Notes: generated by a model from the sequence alone, not told the origin. Shown: positions 12,457 to 24,560, numbered from the stretch's first letter. The stretch: DNA of 64,000 bases from Sycobia sp. Sy_11 (GCA_018907035.1 JACCIC010000049.1:907001-971000), one strand, 5' to 3'. Translations and numbers: made by a program.

Positions 12457-12742
12457 CGGGTATTCGAGAGATCGCTCGACGGAATTCCGATCGATCGGGT
12501 GTCCCCGTGGCGCGGTTGTGGGATCCGTATATAATGCTCATTATCACTTAATTCGAAGTGTAAATGACGCAGCTGATCGATGAGCCTCCCGTTTGTCAAT
12601 TTACGCAAGACTGGTATTTCGTTTCTTTTACCAGCTATTATATAGATATTGAGGGGATTCCAAATGGAAACTTGTAGAATTTAACGGAAAATTATTACTT
12701 TTATAATGATGTATCTATCTTAATAGAATTATATATACTCAA

Positions 12743-12743
12743 C

Positions 12744-12833
<90 letters not shown>
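12743..12833. repeat. Compound (CT)n(AT)n array
   Basis: About 20 CT units run directly into about 25 AT units. Confidence 0.98.
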
Positions 12834-12837
<4 letters not shown>

Positions 12838-12839
12838 TT

Positions 12840-13955
12840 CAGGTTACAGGTTCTAACCAGTAATTTTAATGATTTTCTAATGTAAGACTTATACTTACTA
12901 GATCTGACTAAGATATAGACATCCATATTATTAACTAACATTTTCCAAAAATAAAATGAAGAAAAAGAAAAAATACGTATTATTACATGTTTCATCCACT
13001 TAAGACGGCTTTAACTTTCTTAAATTTTTCTTACGTGGAGGAATTCCAGTTTGATCCCGACTTCCTTTAATAGAATATTACAAGATTATTCCGGGGGATA
13101 AACGAGGCGAAGATATATAGTTTTTTTTTTTGCTATATTTTCGCCGAAAGCGAGTAAATTATTATTTAGAACAATGATTCGTTGTTTATTCTATTGAATT
13201 ATTAGATTATGTTTATACGACTTCTGCTACAATGCATTATTTGTGCGAATTTTTTTTTAATAAAAATATCGTCGTTACTTATTTTTATTATCAAATTTAT
13301 CACAGTTTTATACCTTAGCTTTCATTGATATCCTGCGAACAGTTGTACAAAAGATATTTACTTTTTTCTTTTTGACGTGCCTTCTTTATAAATCGCTCTA
13401 AAAATAGTATAATCCTCCATCCCCTAAAAAATCTTATAGGTCAGTAATGAAAAATACTCCAAATGCTAAGTAATTAATCGAGTTATTTAATTTATCTTAA
13501 ATTGATTAATAATTTAATGTTAACAAAATTTTTCGTCCTCTGGATTAAAGAAAAACACAAATTAAACAAAAATTAAACAAAACTGAAACAAAAATGTTAA
13601 AAAAAGTATGGTAGCGGCTATATTTATAATTTCTATATTCTAATTTTATAAATTCTTATAATGAAATTTATTTCTTCGATATTTCTGAAACCGCAAGGAA
13701 TACGACTTTATCAATACCTCCATATAACTTGTTTCTATTTACATTATTCAATATAGCTAATCTTCCAACCTGCATTGCTCTTTTAATTAGAATCGATTGT
13801 CCTGCATAAATAAGGCTTTTGAATTGAAGCAAAAAGGATTATAGATATCATTATACCGAGTGTTGTCTATTTTATCAACCTTGGCGCGAACAATTACAAA
13901 TTACAAAAATTTTTCTGCAGTTCTAATTTGTTATTGTATTTCATAATTTGTTATT
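12840..13955. other. AT-rich interval, possible intron
   Basis: No features are seen. If the exon at 13,960 is real, this would be intronic; the end at 13,921-13,959 is T-rich. Confidence 0.4.
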
Positions 13956-13959
13956 GTAG

Positions 13960-14152
13960 TGAACCTGTAGAACTACGCTTTTGTTATTGCTACATAACAT
14001 ATTGCCAGAAAGACAACTGTAGATTCAATTATCATATTAGTTTCCCAACGATCTGCTATTGGGACAATCTATACGGATTGGATGATAGATATAATCCGTC
14101 GGATAATTACCTCGAGGAAATATGGCCAAGCCTTAGACAATTGCACATATAG
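13960..14152 (+). CDS. Putative 3'-terminal coding exon, cysteine-rich, unknown protein
   Basis: After a T-rich tract ending TTGTTATTGTAG (acceptor AG at 13,958-13,959), a 64-codon frame runs to TAG at 14,150-14,152 (phase 1 start). The product has five Cys in its first half (RFCYCYITYCQKDNCRF, then a Cys in ISFPTICYWD) and an acidic, aromatic second half ending YLEEIWPSLRQLHI. Residue composition is balanced and unlike the Ile/Tyr/Lys/Phe-rich chance frames nearby, which is the main reason for listing it. The upstream exon and polyadenylation site were not located, and no family is recognised. A secreted or disulphide-bonded protein would fit, but this is inference. Confidence 0.3.
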
Positions 14153-14333
14153 TTCTTCACTGCTATTCATTATGTATTTATTTAATTAATCTCGATATTA
14201 TTTGCTATTGCTATAATCTCAGCGCAAGCGTTAGGCGAAATCGCATCGTTTGTGTTCGTTCTGAAAATATAAAAAATCGGTGCGCCTACTGAACGGCTCT
14301 CAAATTCTTTTACATTTTTGATTTTGTTTACGC

Positions 14334-14371
14334 ACGCGTGCGCGCGCGTGTGTGTGTGTGTGTGCGTGTGT
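14334..14371. repeat. (GC)n(GT)n array
   Basis: Short alternating purine-pyrimidine tract: CGCGTGCGCGCGC then about 8 GT units. Confidence 0.95.
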
Positions 14372-14710
14372 AGGATGCATACACGTATAACAATAACAAA
14401 ACGCAAAAAAGCCCACGACTAATAGAGCATAAATGCTTTAACACGCATGTTCAACCGCGCTTGCACCATGTGTGTATATATATATATAGCCGATTTTTTG
14501 CCCCTCACAGTGCATATATACCTACAGCGCTATTAGCATAAATGAAATGCGCGCGCATGCGCGGCGAATAACGCGCGGCGCTGAGACGTGTGCGCGCGTG
14601 CAATATGTGCGTGTACAATAAGAAAGGGAATGATAAAGAGGGGGATATCGTGACGGGCGCCAGCTGCTTTTTATACGTGTCCCAGCTTTTTCGCGCCGCA
14701 CTAATATTGA

Positions 14711-14714
<4 letters not shown>

Positions 14715-14761
<47 letters not shown>

Positions 14762-14770
14762 TATATATAG

Positions 14771-14819
<49 letters not shown>
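14715..14819. repeat. Compound (AT)n(GA)n array
   Basis: About 30 AT units with small breaks run into about 20 GA units. The array directly abuts a GC-rich patch at 14,820-14,960. Confidence 0.98.
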
Positions 14820-14824
<5 letters not shown>

Positions 14825-14960
14825 GCGGGGCCACTGGTGCTGCTGCTGCCGCTGCAACGGCGCCGATCGGCCGATCTAGGCGAGCGATAGCCGAGGGAGG
14901 CGCCACCTCGTCACGGCCGGCTGCACAGCGCAGGAGGGAGCCGGTCGCTTAGCGTCTATC
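14820..14960. other. GC- and CpG-rich patch
   Basis: Contains CTGCTGCTGCCGCTG and GGCCGATCGGCC-like sequence. It is flanked by GA on the left and a CG/CA array on the right. It could be a regulatory island. Confidence 0.5.
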
Positions 14961-15000
14961 TTGCAACTCCGTGGCGCGTTAACACATCCATGCACGTGCG

Positions 15001-15008
15001 CGTACGCG

Positions 15009-15054
<46 letters not shown>
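15001..15054. repeat. (CG)n(CA)n array
   Basis: About 6 CG units followed by about 17 CA units. Likely Z-DNA-prone. Confidence 0.97.
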
Positions 15055-15059
15055 TCTGC

Positions 15060-16735
15060 GGCGGGATTTATCCATGGGCAATAATGAATCGACAGGGAGA
15101 AGGCCAGGATTGCGACACCGAGAAGCGTTACGCTTTACGGCAAAAGGGAACTAGAAGAGAGGGGGGGGATTTTTTTATATCGTTATTACGGAAAAACCAA
15201 CGTTAAATTCTCGGGCCGATGCTGCAATGCGCGTAATTGGCTTTTTTTTCGCTCGAATTTCGTTTGCCACCCGAGCAAAATCCTAATTCCTGTCTCGCAT
15301 ACGATGTAATATAATGCGTATAAAATGAAGGCATTTCTGAAATCTCGTGAAATCGTTCCCTGCATATATGTACATTTATAATAATAGCATATATATATAC
15401 AATATATCAATTTATTTTTACTTGTTTGGCGTCTCTATTTTAACATATTTGAGGCCCATTCTAGTTCATTAAAGAAACAAAAAAATGAATCAATCTGGTA
15501 AATTAAAAAAAGAAAATTCAGCTATAAAAATTTCATTAAAATCTCTGACCCGTAGTTGGGACTCTCTCTCGCTCTCTCTGTCGGTTCTCAAATATAACCT
15601 TTCGTTTTAGAAATGAGCTGTTTTTTTTAATAATATTCGGTCTTTCGAATATGTTTAATTAAAATTAGCGTTTTTATAGACAAATTTCTAAATTAAACAG
15701 AGAAATCTTCTTTTTATTTTTATGTACACAAAAATATACTTACATTTATATACACTGGCTATTTTCGATTGATAAAATTAACCGTAGAAAATGATTCGAA
15801 TAAATGTAGCGGCCTTTTGGATGAGCTAAATGTCACTTTTATAACGACAAAAGTTATCATGCATAAAAAAAACAAGATATTTTATATCGAATAAGATGTT
15901 CCTAGATCTCATTTGAGAATTATTGGAATTTGAACAAAAGTACTAAATTTCTATAAATATAAATGATTTTATATTAAAGTTTACTTTTAATTATGTCACT
16001 TAATATTGCCATATCTTAAATGCAACTGAGAGACGAAGAAAAAGATATATTTTAATAATAATTCGTAATGACGAATGATGAAAAAATAAGTTGGTATTTT
16101 AAAAATCTAATAAATACTCATTGGTTACAAGACTGTTACGGAGATTTTTCAGTATACAGTTTACAACCGATTAAATTTTGATTGATAAAAAAAAAAAAAT
16201 AATTTAAATTTTAACGACGAAAAAAAGCACGAAAATGTCTATTAAAAATAGCGCATAGGCGCGGTTTAGCAATATCGTCGAATATTTATACTCAATGCAA
16301 AAAACAAAAGAAAAGAAAAAATTAATCCTCGATATAGCGATCTTTCAAAATCGTTAAACCAATATGCTATTTTTGTTTATTCGGAAAATAGCATCCAATT
16401 AAAATAAATGCATCGATCCGCGGTGGGCATTGATTAAAAGAAATATTCCATTTTCGTCGTTTCTTTTCTTTTGTTTGTTTCATTGAACATTTTATAGATT
16501 TCGATTGGTTAATCGAAGCAAAATCAGCCTTTCTGTAATTTCCGTGAAATCCTGTTTGTTCGAACGATTTTAAATCGAGCAAAAATAAGTTTAAAAATCA
16601 CGCTAATAAATGGATACTATTAGCCGAAGATGTAAATATTAGATTAAAACGCGATTAACTCGCCTATATTTCTGTTTTAAGTATGCGTATAAAGATTATT
16701 TTAAATTTATTGGATTTTTGAGCAGTTCGATTATG
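15060..16735. other. AT-rich interval without recognised features
   Basis: Short CT-rich stretch at 15,562-15,580 and oligo-A runs. No gene is seen. Confidence 0.5.
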
Positions 16736-16736
16736 T

Positions 16737-16738
<2 letters not shown>

Positions 16739-16781
<43 letters not shown>
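16739..16781. repeat. (AT)n array
   Basis: About 21 pure units. Confidence 0.98.
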
Positions 16782-16784
<3 letters not shown>

Positions 16785-17166
16785 TCGTAGAGCGTAAGAT
16801 CTGTACATATAAATATTCGAGAATAAATTTATACAATGTCACCTTGAAAAAATCGGCCCGTTAAAAGCAATCATTCATCATTCCTGCTATGTATGACAAA
16901 TTTTACGATGGTATTCCAGAATAGTAAGTGTGACTAAAGTAACAATGCATCAATCGTCGGACATTCAAATTTATAAAAAAAAAAAAAAATTCAAAAGATA
17001 AAAGGATTTTCAGACAATTATATTATTATAGAAACAACAATATATAACGAACTGATGGGATCTCTTCTATTTGCAAATGCAATAATGTATGATGCCCGCT
17101 AATCCGCCTAATAACCTACATTACGAGAAAACTTATAGATGTATGTGTGAATGTTTCTGTTTGAAA

Positions 17167-17168
<2 letters not shown>

Positions 17169-17214
<46 letters not shown>
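17169..17214. repeat. (GT)n array
   Basis: About 23 pure units. Marks the left side of the GC-rich patch. Confidence 0.98.
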
Positions 17215-17215
<1 letters not shown>

Positions 17216-17370
17216 TGGACAAAACGTCGGGGCTCCTCTTCCTCTCGAATTTATATAAATGCGGTTCAATGAAGCGAGGAGGTAATTACGGCTTCCTCCC
17301 ATCCTCCCACAATCGCCGCGACTCTCCGCTGGTTATCTTAATTTATAGCCTTTTTTCCTATACTCGTATC

Positions 17371-17405
17371 CTCCTCCTCCTCCTCCTCCTGCCCTCCCCC
17401 CCCCA
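17371..17405. repeat. (CTC)n followed by C run
   Basis: Seven CTC units, GCC, then a C-rich run. Pyrimidine-only on this strand. Confidence 0.95.
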
Positions 17406-17409
17406 ATCC

Positions 17410-17776
17410 CTTCCATCGCGCGCAAGCGTCGAGCGCGTCAACGCCCATTTATGCAGCACGCGCGCGCGCACTTGGGGCACCGCCGAGCGTCGCCGCGCGC
17501 CACTGCGAACGAGCCGCGACGAGCGAGGGAACGATCGGCGACTGCCGCGGCGGGGGCGGGGTGAGGAGGGGGGGGGAGAAGAGGACTCTTTTAAAAATAT
17601 ATGTTTTATTTATGTCGATCTCCGCTGTCTAAAAGCTTCATTAGTTAGGTCCCGCGGCGCGGCGCGCGATCTCCGCGCCCCGCCGCGGTGATTTACGTTT
17701 ATTGCTTCATTTAAAGTAGAGAAATTTTTATTCATGGCTCCCGGGAAAAGCTTTTTATTCCGGGAGCGAGAGAGAC

Positions 17777-17828
<52 letters not shown>

Positions 17829-18030
17829 TGAGAGAGATAGAGGGGAAGATGTATATACACGCGTCGTCGCCGCCGTCGGGCGGTGCTATTAGATCATCCG
17901 CGCGCGCGCACGACGGACTCGATTATATATACGCGGTGGGGCATCGGTTATCTGTTATAACGTGCGCGTGCAATGGTTATCGCAGAGGGGCGGCGGTGCG
18001 TTGGAAGTCCCCTCCCTCCTCCCCCCTCCC
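17410..18030. other. GC- and CpG-rich patch
   Basis: CGCGCGCG runs, GCCGCGGCGGGGGCGGGG-like sequence and a G run near 17,563-17,576. Split by the GA array at 17,767. It carries a 200-codon frame starting at 17,089 that runs through the GT array and is not credible as a gene. Confidence 0.55.
17767..17840. repeat. (GA)n array
   Basis: About 30 units with C and T interruptions at both ends. Confidence 0.97.
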
Positions 18031-18466
18031 CATCCGTGGGACGAAATTTCATTTTTTGTCTGTGTTTTTGTTTTTGTTTTTGTTTTTTTTTTAAATATTG
18101 AAATTGCAAAGAAACGGTCAAAGTAAATTTTTGATAACAATGGTCGTCGGTCGGATCGTTGCTGCCTTGGAGAGCGGATCATTGTGAGCGTATACGAGAC
18201 AAAAAAAAAAAAATAATTCATGTACTTCGACTTTTATCGATATCATTTTCAAATTTTTCATGCAGAAAACCAGAATACATTAGAAAAAAAAAACATCTGG
18301 TCGATTTACATCGCTTGCAAAAATAATTACGGAATCCTGGCTGGTCCACAGGCAATCTCTACGCGAATATCCTATTTGACATATAATTGACTTTTATTAT
18401 GAATACAAATTATTCGTTTTTAATCGAACGACCGGTGTCACTATTGCAACGATCTAAGAACGTGAG

Positions 18467-18502
18467 ACAGAGAGCGAGAGAGAGAGAGAGAGAGAGAGAG
18501 AG
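18467..18502. repeat. (GA)n array
   Basis: About 17 units with one C interruption. Confidence 0.97.
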
Positions 18503-18509
18503 GGAATGT

Positions 18510-19725
18510 TCCATCGCCTTTAAAACTCCTCAGTTTTCTCTTCTTTATTTCCCGTTTCCGCAGGCATGTTTCGCTAACCCGCTAATTGGCTTCTTCAAAT
18601 CTCATTTTGATTTATACACACATGCACAAAAGAGTAATTTTTTGAATGATCGCGTGCGGCGATATTGTCACAGACTATATATTACATGCGCTCACGTCGC
18701 TTAGTTTGTCTTTTTTTTTTTATATATTGTTAAAGACTACTTTTAATGATACACTTGAAGCTCATGATGGGAAAAACGCGAAATTTATACGTGCATTTTT
18801 TTTTGCTATTAACAAAAATATCGCGATAATTCGATAATTAAGAAATGAAATATCTGAGCTCCATATCTCCTATAATTAGAAATATCAAACCGAAATCGAA
18901 AAATAGCCCTTTTCACGCTTAATCCTCCATTGTACCTTCACGAATCCCTTTTTAAGGTCCAACACACAACTGAAAAATATAGCAATTATTCATCAAATAA
19001 TAAGAAGTCTCGCCTGTCGAAATATCTCAAAATTTAAAATATCTTCATGTAATGCCACTGCCTCTTTGCCGAACCAACTGTGCACCGAATATGATCCGCT
19101 TTTTTCCTTCTATTATATCTTCTATATGAGATTATCGTAGAAATGTAGCTGTCGTTAAAAGAAAAAATAATTAATTAATCCTCAACAATTTTATTTGTTC
19201 CTGTTAGTTTATTTTAGGAGTTCCTGTTATTTTTTTTGTTTTTTGTTTTTTTTTAATATATGATTGAAAACTGAGGTGGCCAATATGCTCTCTGCCCTTC
19301 CCGAGAGCCTCCGTGACAGAGGATGACGGATCCCAGTACAAAACTCTTCACGCTGCCGAAGAAGCTTTATTCGTATTGATTACATATATATATAGATAAT
19401 ATATTACTATCACTCCCTCTCTACTAAGACTAAGAGAGCAATGTACCGTTTATACCAATTCACTAAACAGTTAAATAACATCTATGTTTAAGATACTATG
19501 TGTGTAAATCTATAATCCTGCACACATAATGATATCGCATGAGAATATTTGTGGAGAAAAATGAACAATTCTGCGTCGGGGAATAAAATAAAATAAATTC
19601 AATTAAAATCAAATTTAATTTCCAATGAGGATATATTTTCATATATCTATACACGGTAGGCTACGGTTCGAACAGTAGAAATATATTCAGCATAAATATA
19701 AATTTCTCCTATACTCAATGCGATT
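18510..19725. other. AT-rich interval without recognised features
   Basis: From about 19,270 the composition changes to less AT-rich unique sequence leading into the LTR-like segment. It may belong to the same element, but no coding is seen. Confidence 0.4.
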
Positions 19726-19730
19726 GTAGT

Positions 19731-19943
19731 TGTTGGGCTGCCTCTCTACTCTTTCCCCGGAGTAAGAGAGAAAGCACGATTCGAGGCCTACACCTGTCCT
19801 TCAATACGGACTTCAGGGCGTACGTTGAAGCGCGCGGTCTAAGATAGAAGTCTATGGTTTTAGCACAGTTTTAATATAGTCTGGTGAACTTTGGTATAGT
19901 AAAATAAAGGTCGCGTCAATTCTTTTTAATACCATTCCCAACT
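19731..19943 (+). mobile_element. Possible solo LTR or LTR fragment
   Basis: The segment opens TGTTGGGCTG and closes TTCCCAAC, giving complementary ends (TGTTGGG/CCCAAC) as in many LTRs. An AATAAAG signal lies near its 3' end (about 19,903). The last base of the expected CCCAACA is not kept. No matching second LTR, primer-binding site, internal coding region or clear target duplication was recognised, so the call is tentative. Confidence 0.25.
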
Positions 19944-20022
19944 CTTATTACTTCGGAATCTTTGCGCCTCTCGCGGCGGTAGAACGACGCCTATACATAT
20001 AGAATGCCTGATTCGATTTTGA

Positions 20023-20294
20023 CCCTTAGAGGGCTGGATTTTCAAAAATTTAGTTGATTTCTTATCCCTATAGAAAAGTGTTCCGAGGTCTTTAATTTGG
20101 CAAATCAATACGTCATACCAATCGGGGATATTAATCTATGGGTTATTTTTTTTTCTATTTTTACATTTTATTAGTTTTATTTTTACGTATAAAATTAACA
20201 TATTATCTAATAATTTTTTTTGGTAATGAAAAGAACATTAGCAATGATCTTTGCTTGAAAATGCGCCTTATGACGTCAATCCGGCCCTTAAAAG
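20023..20294 (-). mobile_element. Short terminal-inverted-repeat element, copy A
   Basis: A 272-bp segment with imperfect inverted ends: TTAGAGGGCTGGATT at the left (from 20,026), and AATCCGGCCCTTAA at the right, whose complement is TTAAGGGCCGGATT. The interior has no coding potential and holds an A/T-rich core. It matches copy B (29,122-29,446) in the opposite orientation along most of its length. Shared blocks include AGACCTCGGAACACTTTTCT and the A-rich core. The structure fits a non-autonomous DNA element (MITE). The superfamily is unclear: TTAA-like bases sit at the right end and TTAG at the left, hinting at a TTAA-type target site. Confidence 0.6.
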
Positions 20295-20334
20295 TATAAA
20301 GACATTTAGTGTAGTAGTGCCGTAGTCTATAAGT

Positions 20335-20405
20335 CATACATATATACATACATACATACATACATACAAACATGCATACGTATATACATGCATGCATACA
20401 TATAC
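20335..20405. repeat. (ACAT)n array
   Basis: Interrupted tetranucleotide array of CATA/CATG units beside the right end of inverted-repeat element copy A. Confidence 0.95.
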
Positions 20406-20419
20406 AAATTCAGACATAA

Positions 20420-21205
20420 ATTCGCTTTTATATACAGAGATATATGTAAGAATTTTATACAAGCCAGCATTTACTAAGAGACACAGTATATATCAGAAGT
20501 TGGGACAGGGGCAAGTCTAACGCCGAATTATGAAGGCTTCGTAAAAAGTACTGTATTAATGTGTATTTAATCAAATATTCATTTAATCGCTTCGTGAAAA
20601 AAAAAAAGGATTCAATAAACCGACGTTGATAACGGTCAGGCTTTCATCGAACGAGCGACTAATGGGGTTAAGTTCGTGAATTATTATTATTTTTATTTAT
20701 TTTTATTTACATTTTTCTTTTGCTTCAAATCTTAAAACAACGAGTAATCCATTTACCGTTTGCGGCAATTATTCATCACACCCTTTCGTTGTTCGGAAAT
20801 CCTAAAAACATTGCGGGACTCGTTTTTCGGATTGTACGTTAATTGCAGGAGTCCGACTCGGTACGACGCGTGAAAAAAATCCGTCAGACAGATACCCCCG
20901 GGGCAGGCATCTTTGTTAGATTTAATCCAAAAAACAGAATGAGAAGTACTCTCGATAGGACATGAATAACCATCGATAAATAAATTTTAAAAAAATACAG
21001 GCAAGAATTACACTCTAGTCTCCGATTTCATGAAATATCTTGCAACCGTGCTTGGGCGACAACGCGCGTAATAATTTTTCATATTTCACATTAATTCGGT
21101 CTTGCTATCATTGCTTCACTATATGACTATTTTTATTATGCAAATAATTTTTAGGCAAGCTGTAGCATATTTTTCGAATGAATATAATAAAGTATAAAAT
21201 AAGTA
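20420..21205. other. AT-rich interval without recognised features
   Basis: Unique sequence. No gene is seen on either strand. Confidence 0.5.
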
Positions 21206-21211
21206 TATAAA

Positions 21212-21240
<29 letters not shown>
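21212..21240. repeat. (AT)n array
   Basis: About 13 units. First of a cluster of five AT arrays. Confidence 0.96.
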
Positions 21241-21243
<3 letters not shown>

Positions 21244-21327
21244 GGTAATATTAGAACTCATACTTTTAAATGCCTATATAATCCAACACTCATGCCCTTA
21301 TCGAATTCCATCATTTTAAGTAATACG

Positions 21328-21339
<12 letters not shown>

Positions 21340-21379
<40 letters not shown>
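21340..21379. repeat. (AT)n array
   Basis: Twenty pure units. Confidence 0.98.
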
Positions 21380-21380
<1 letters not shown>

Positions 21381-21509
21381 TTTATCTTAATATGCCGATA
21401 AAACGGGAAAAATCGGGTAGGAAATTGATGCAATCCCCTCCCCATCGCTCCCTCTTAGAGTTCGCAAATTCATTACATTCGCGCAGCGAGCGCGCGAAGG
21501 TAGATCGCT

Positions 21510-21511
<2 letters not shown>

Positions 21512-21571
<60 letters not shown>
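21512..21571. repeat. (AT)n array
   Basis: About 30 pure units, among the longest here. Confidence 0.98.
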
Positions 21572-21573
<2 letters not shown>

Positions 21574-21772
21574 AATCCCGTTTTCACGGGGACCAGCGGA
21601 TCAGAGCATCCAATACTTAATATTATATATAGAATTTTTTTTCTTTTACAATATTTCCCGCGCACCCATTGGCATTTATCACGTTGTGTTTATTGCAGAT
21701 GCCCCTCGATCCCATAAGTGATCCTCGAACCCGTCCCCTCGATTAAAGATTATCTTTATTATACTGCTATCG

Positions 21773-21773
<1 letters not shown>

Positions 21774-21821
<48 letters not shown>
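21774..21821. repeat. (AT)n array
   Basis: About 24 pure units. Confidence 0.98.
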
Positions 21822-21822
<1 letters not shown>

Positions 21823-22063
21823 TTGCAAGCTGAAGCTGATTCTCAACACCTCTCTAAACGTATAAATAATCTGATGGAATGGACAATCGCGCACATATAT
21901 ATGTCCGCTTAAGCGCGCGTTAATCTCGCGAAGCGTTACTTTTTTAAATTCAATATACCTTTTATGAACCTTATGCCCAATAAAGCACGTCGTAAAATCC
22001 TTTTAAAGCGACAATTAAACTCCTCGTATAGCACACCTAAACTTCCTAAGCTATAAAACAGGC

Positions 22064-22065
<2 letters not shown>

Positions 22066-22117
<52 letters not shown>

Positions 22118-22126
22118 TTATATATA
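22066..22126. repeat. (AT)n array
   Basis: About 24 units, then GTATTTATATATA. Last of the cluster. Confidence 0.97.
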
Positions 22127-22159
22127 AGAAATTAATACATCTCCTCGCCAATTGATTAT

Positions 22160-22740
22160 ACATATATGATCTTGTTCCACGCCTGCACGCGCCGAGCCTC
22201 GAAAAAGCGGCTATCTCGGTTTTTTGCGCTTTCGACCGGGATTCCACGACGAATATACGACATGCGCGCGAGGCATACACGTGTAGGTGTCGAACGCGTA
22301 CGCCCGCGTTTCACAAATTTCGAACAGTTATTAATCCAATACCACGCGCTTCTATAAGTAAGGGGCGGACAGCAATATTGCGAGCGACGACGCATTATGC
22401 TGCGTCGCTCTCTTTTTCATCGCCGACACCCCCCCCCCCCACCACCACCACCTTCACGCCCACTTTCTTCTCCTCGCCTTTAGAGACACGTTTTTGCCCG
22501 CACATATATCGTCTTGATGACGAACGTATATAATAATCCTTGCCTACAGCGTTTCATGTTCAACAATGGCCAAGTCCCGTACTCCGCGCACTGCGATATC
22601 CGAATTACCAGCCTCACTATGCGTTTCCCGGGTATCATCTGGAAATTTGGCGCACGGTTCGAAAAGCGCCGGGCCGGCCAATAAATCGCGCGCGCGCTCG
22701 CGTAAGGATTTTCGATTATGGATAAACATAACCGTTTATA
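22160..22740. other. GC-richer patch
   Basis: CpG-containing sequence with open frames on both strands, none recognised. An imperfect hairpin GAGCGACGACGCA / TGCGTCGCTC lies at 22,382-22,410. Confidence 0.45.
22429..22453. repeat. C run and (ACC)n
   Basis: Twelve C followed by four ACC units. Confidence 0.95.
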
Positions 22741-22799
22741 TTTCGCGAAAAATCGTGCAACGAACACTATCGTGCCTCCAGTTCCTGTTTAAATCGATA

Positions 22800-23370
22800 T
22801 TTTTCGGATAAACTTTTTTTTACCCGATCGCGCTAACGAATTTCCAAGGCTATAAACATATACCACCATGCGGTAGCGAAAAATCTATGAATAAATTTTT
22901 ATTCGAACCGTTATAAGAACGAGGAATTAACATCTCGACTGTGTTAAAAGGTCCCAATTTTGATGAAGAAGCATTGTATTGCAGAATGACATGGGAATGA
23001 GTTATATACAAAAAATCAGAAGGTAAATTGATCATTTACATTTTCTTAGCATATTTATTACAAATTAAGTAGACGAAATAAATTTTTAACATTGTTGCAC
23101 TTTCATATATACATATACGTACAGTATGCGGCTGGATTTTGTTGATCGAGCTACAAATATATATATTTTTTACGTAAAAATGTAAATATTTTATCATTTA
23201 TTCATAAGCCGATGATAATTAAGTAATTTATAATCCAAATAAATAATTGAAAAATGAACGGAAAGATAGTTAAACTATTATTAGCGCACCAATGCAGAAT
23301 GATTAATCTCTTCTATATTATAAATTATTGCGACATATCTAACAGTTCTTAAAATTACATATACATGCAA
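22800..23370. other. AT-rich interval without recognised features
   Basis: No gene or element is seen. Confidence 0.5.
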
Positions 23371-23372
23371 TA

Positions 23373-23375
<3 letters not shown>

Positions 23376-23429
<54 letters not shown>
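23376..23429. repeat. (AT)n array
   Basis: About 26 units. An (AAT)n tract follows at 23,563-23,584. Confidence 0.98.
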
Positions 23430-23433
<4 letters not shown>

Positions 23434-24342
23434 AAATAAAGAATAGAATTTTAAAAACTGTCGCACGATTCGCAAGAAGGTAATAATAAAAAAAATGTAA
23501 TAGTGACATTAAACATGAATTAGTAATAAAACATTAGACACTGCGACCAATTAAATCAAGGAACAATAATAATAATAATAATAAGAAAGAAGAACAAAAT
23601 TACGTATAACAGGTTTCGGCCATAATTTTCAACTTCCCCTTCTGTCCATATGAACGCATCATCCGTTTGTCAAATTCACGCACACTTTTGAGGAATTAAC
23701 TTCGCTGTCGATCATTTGACTGGTATTTGCGGAGCGCGCGAAGGTCGTTTCATTAATGCCGACAGTACGTCGCCGTTACAAAGCAAGAAGTCCAGATGTG
23801 CACTCTGCTTGTTTATGCGCGCATATGGCCGCCGCGAATGACAAATGACGTCGTCCAGTTCATTACGTTTATTTACTTATATGATGTTTAAGCCATTGCT
23901 ATAAAAACTTTCCTCGTAAAAAATTCGAACGCGTGAGCAGTTTTAACAACTACCCCCACGCCTCCTATCAACTCATTTCTAACTTTACTGTATATACACA
24001 ATTCATTAATTATATACTCAAATGCCCAATGATAGCTATCGATGGTGTAATCGATTTCTTATGGCTGAACAAATTGTCTTTTATCAAAAAAGCGAACATC
24101 GACCATTTGTCTTAACGAGGTAAATACTATATATATATATATACACGCAAAGCCCTACGTTATATCGTATTCGGTTCACGCGGCGCACTCGGGGCAATAA
24201 TTTCCAAGCGCCCCCGCAAATTAGGATTAGAGAAACGATTCAAAGCGTGCATTTATGGCGTTTACTTAAGTCGAATTAATTTATGGCGCATTGATTATTA
24301 ACTGGTCGATGACAATGATTGCCATGCTCGTGCACGTTCGCG

Positions 24343-24420
24343 TATATGTATGTATGTATGCATGTATGTATGTATGCATGTAATGTGATGTGATGTGATA
24401 TGATGTGTGTGTTTGTATGT
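24343..24420. repeat. (GTAT)n and (GTGAT)n array
   Basis: About seven GTAT/GCAT units, then about four GTGAT-like units, then GT. Confidence 0.95.
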
Positions 24421-24510
24421 GCAGGAGAGAGGGAGAGATAGTTTTTAATTGGCGGAGAATATGTATATATTTATTGCACCCATGCTCGCGTCTACTCGAA
24501 CTCGTAAAGC

Positions 24511-24515
<5 letters not shown>

Positions 24516-24559
<44 letters not shown>
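24516..24559. repeat. (AT)n array
   Basis: Twenty-two pure units. Confidence 0.98.

Positions 24560-24560
<1 letters not shown>

Noticed and set aside
14505..14952. Opposed frames over the AT/GA compound array
   Set aside because: Poly-Ser/Leu, poly-Ile/Tyr and poly-Arg/Glu translations of the repeat.
20335..20405. CRISPR-like spaced repeats
   Set aside because: The CATA/CATG units are a continuous tetranucleotide microsatellite without spacers. The genome context is eukaryotic.
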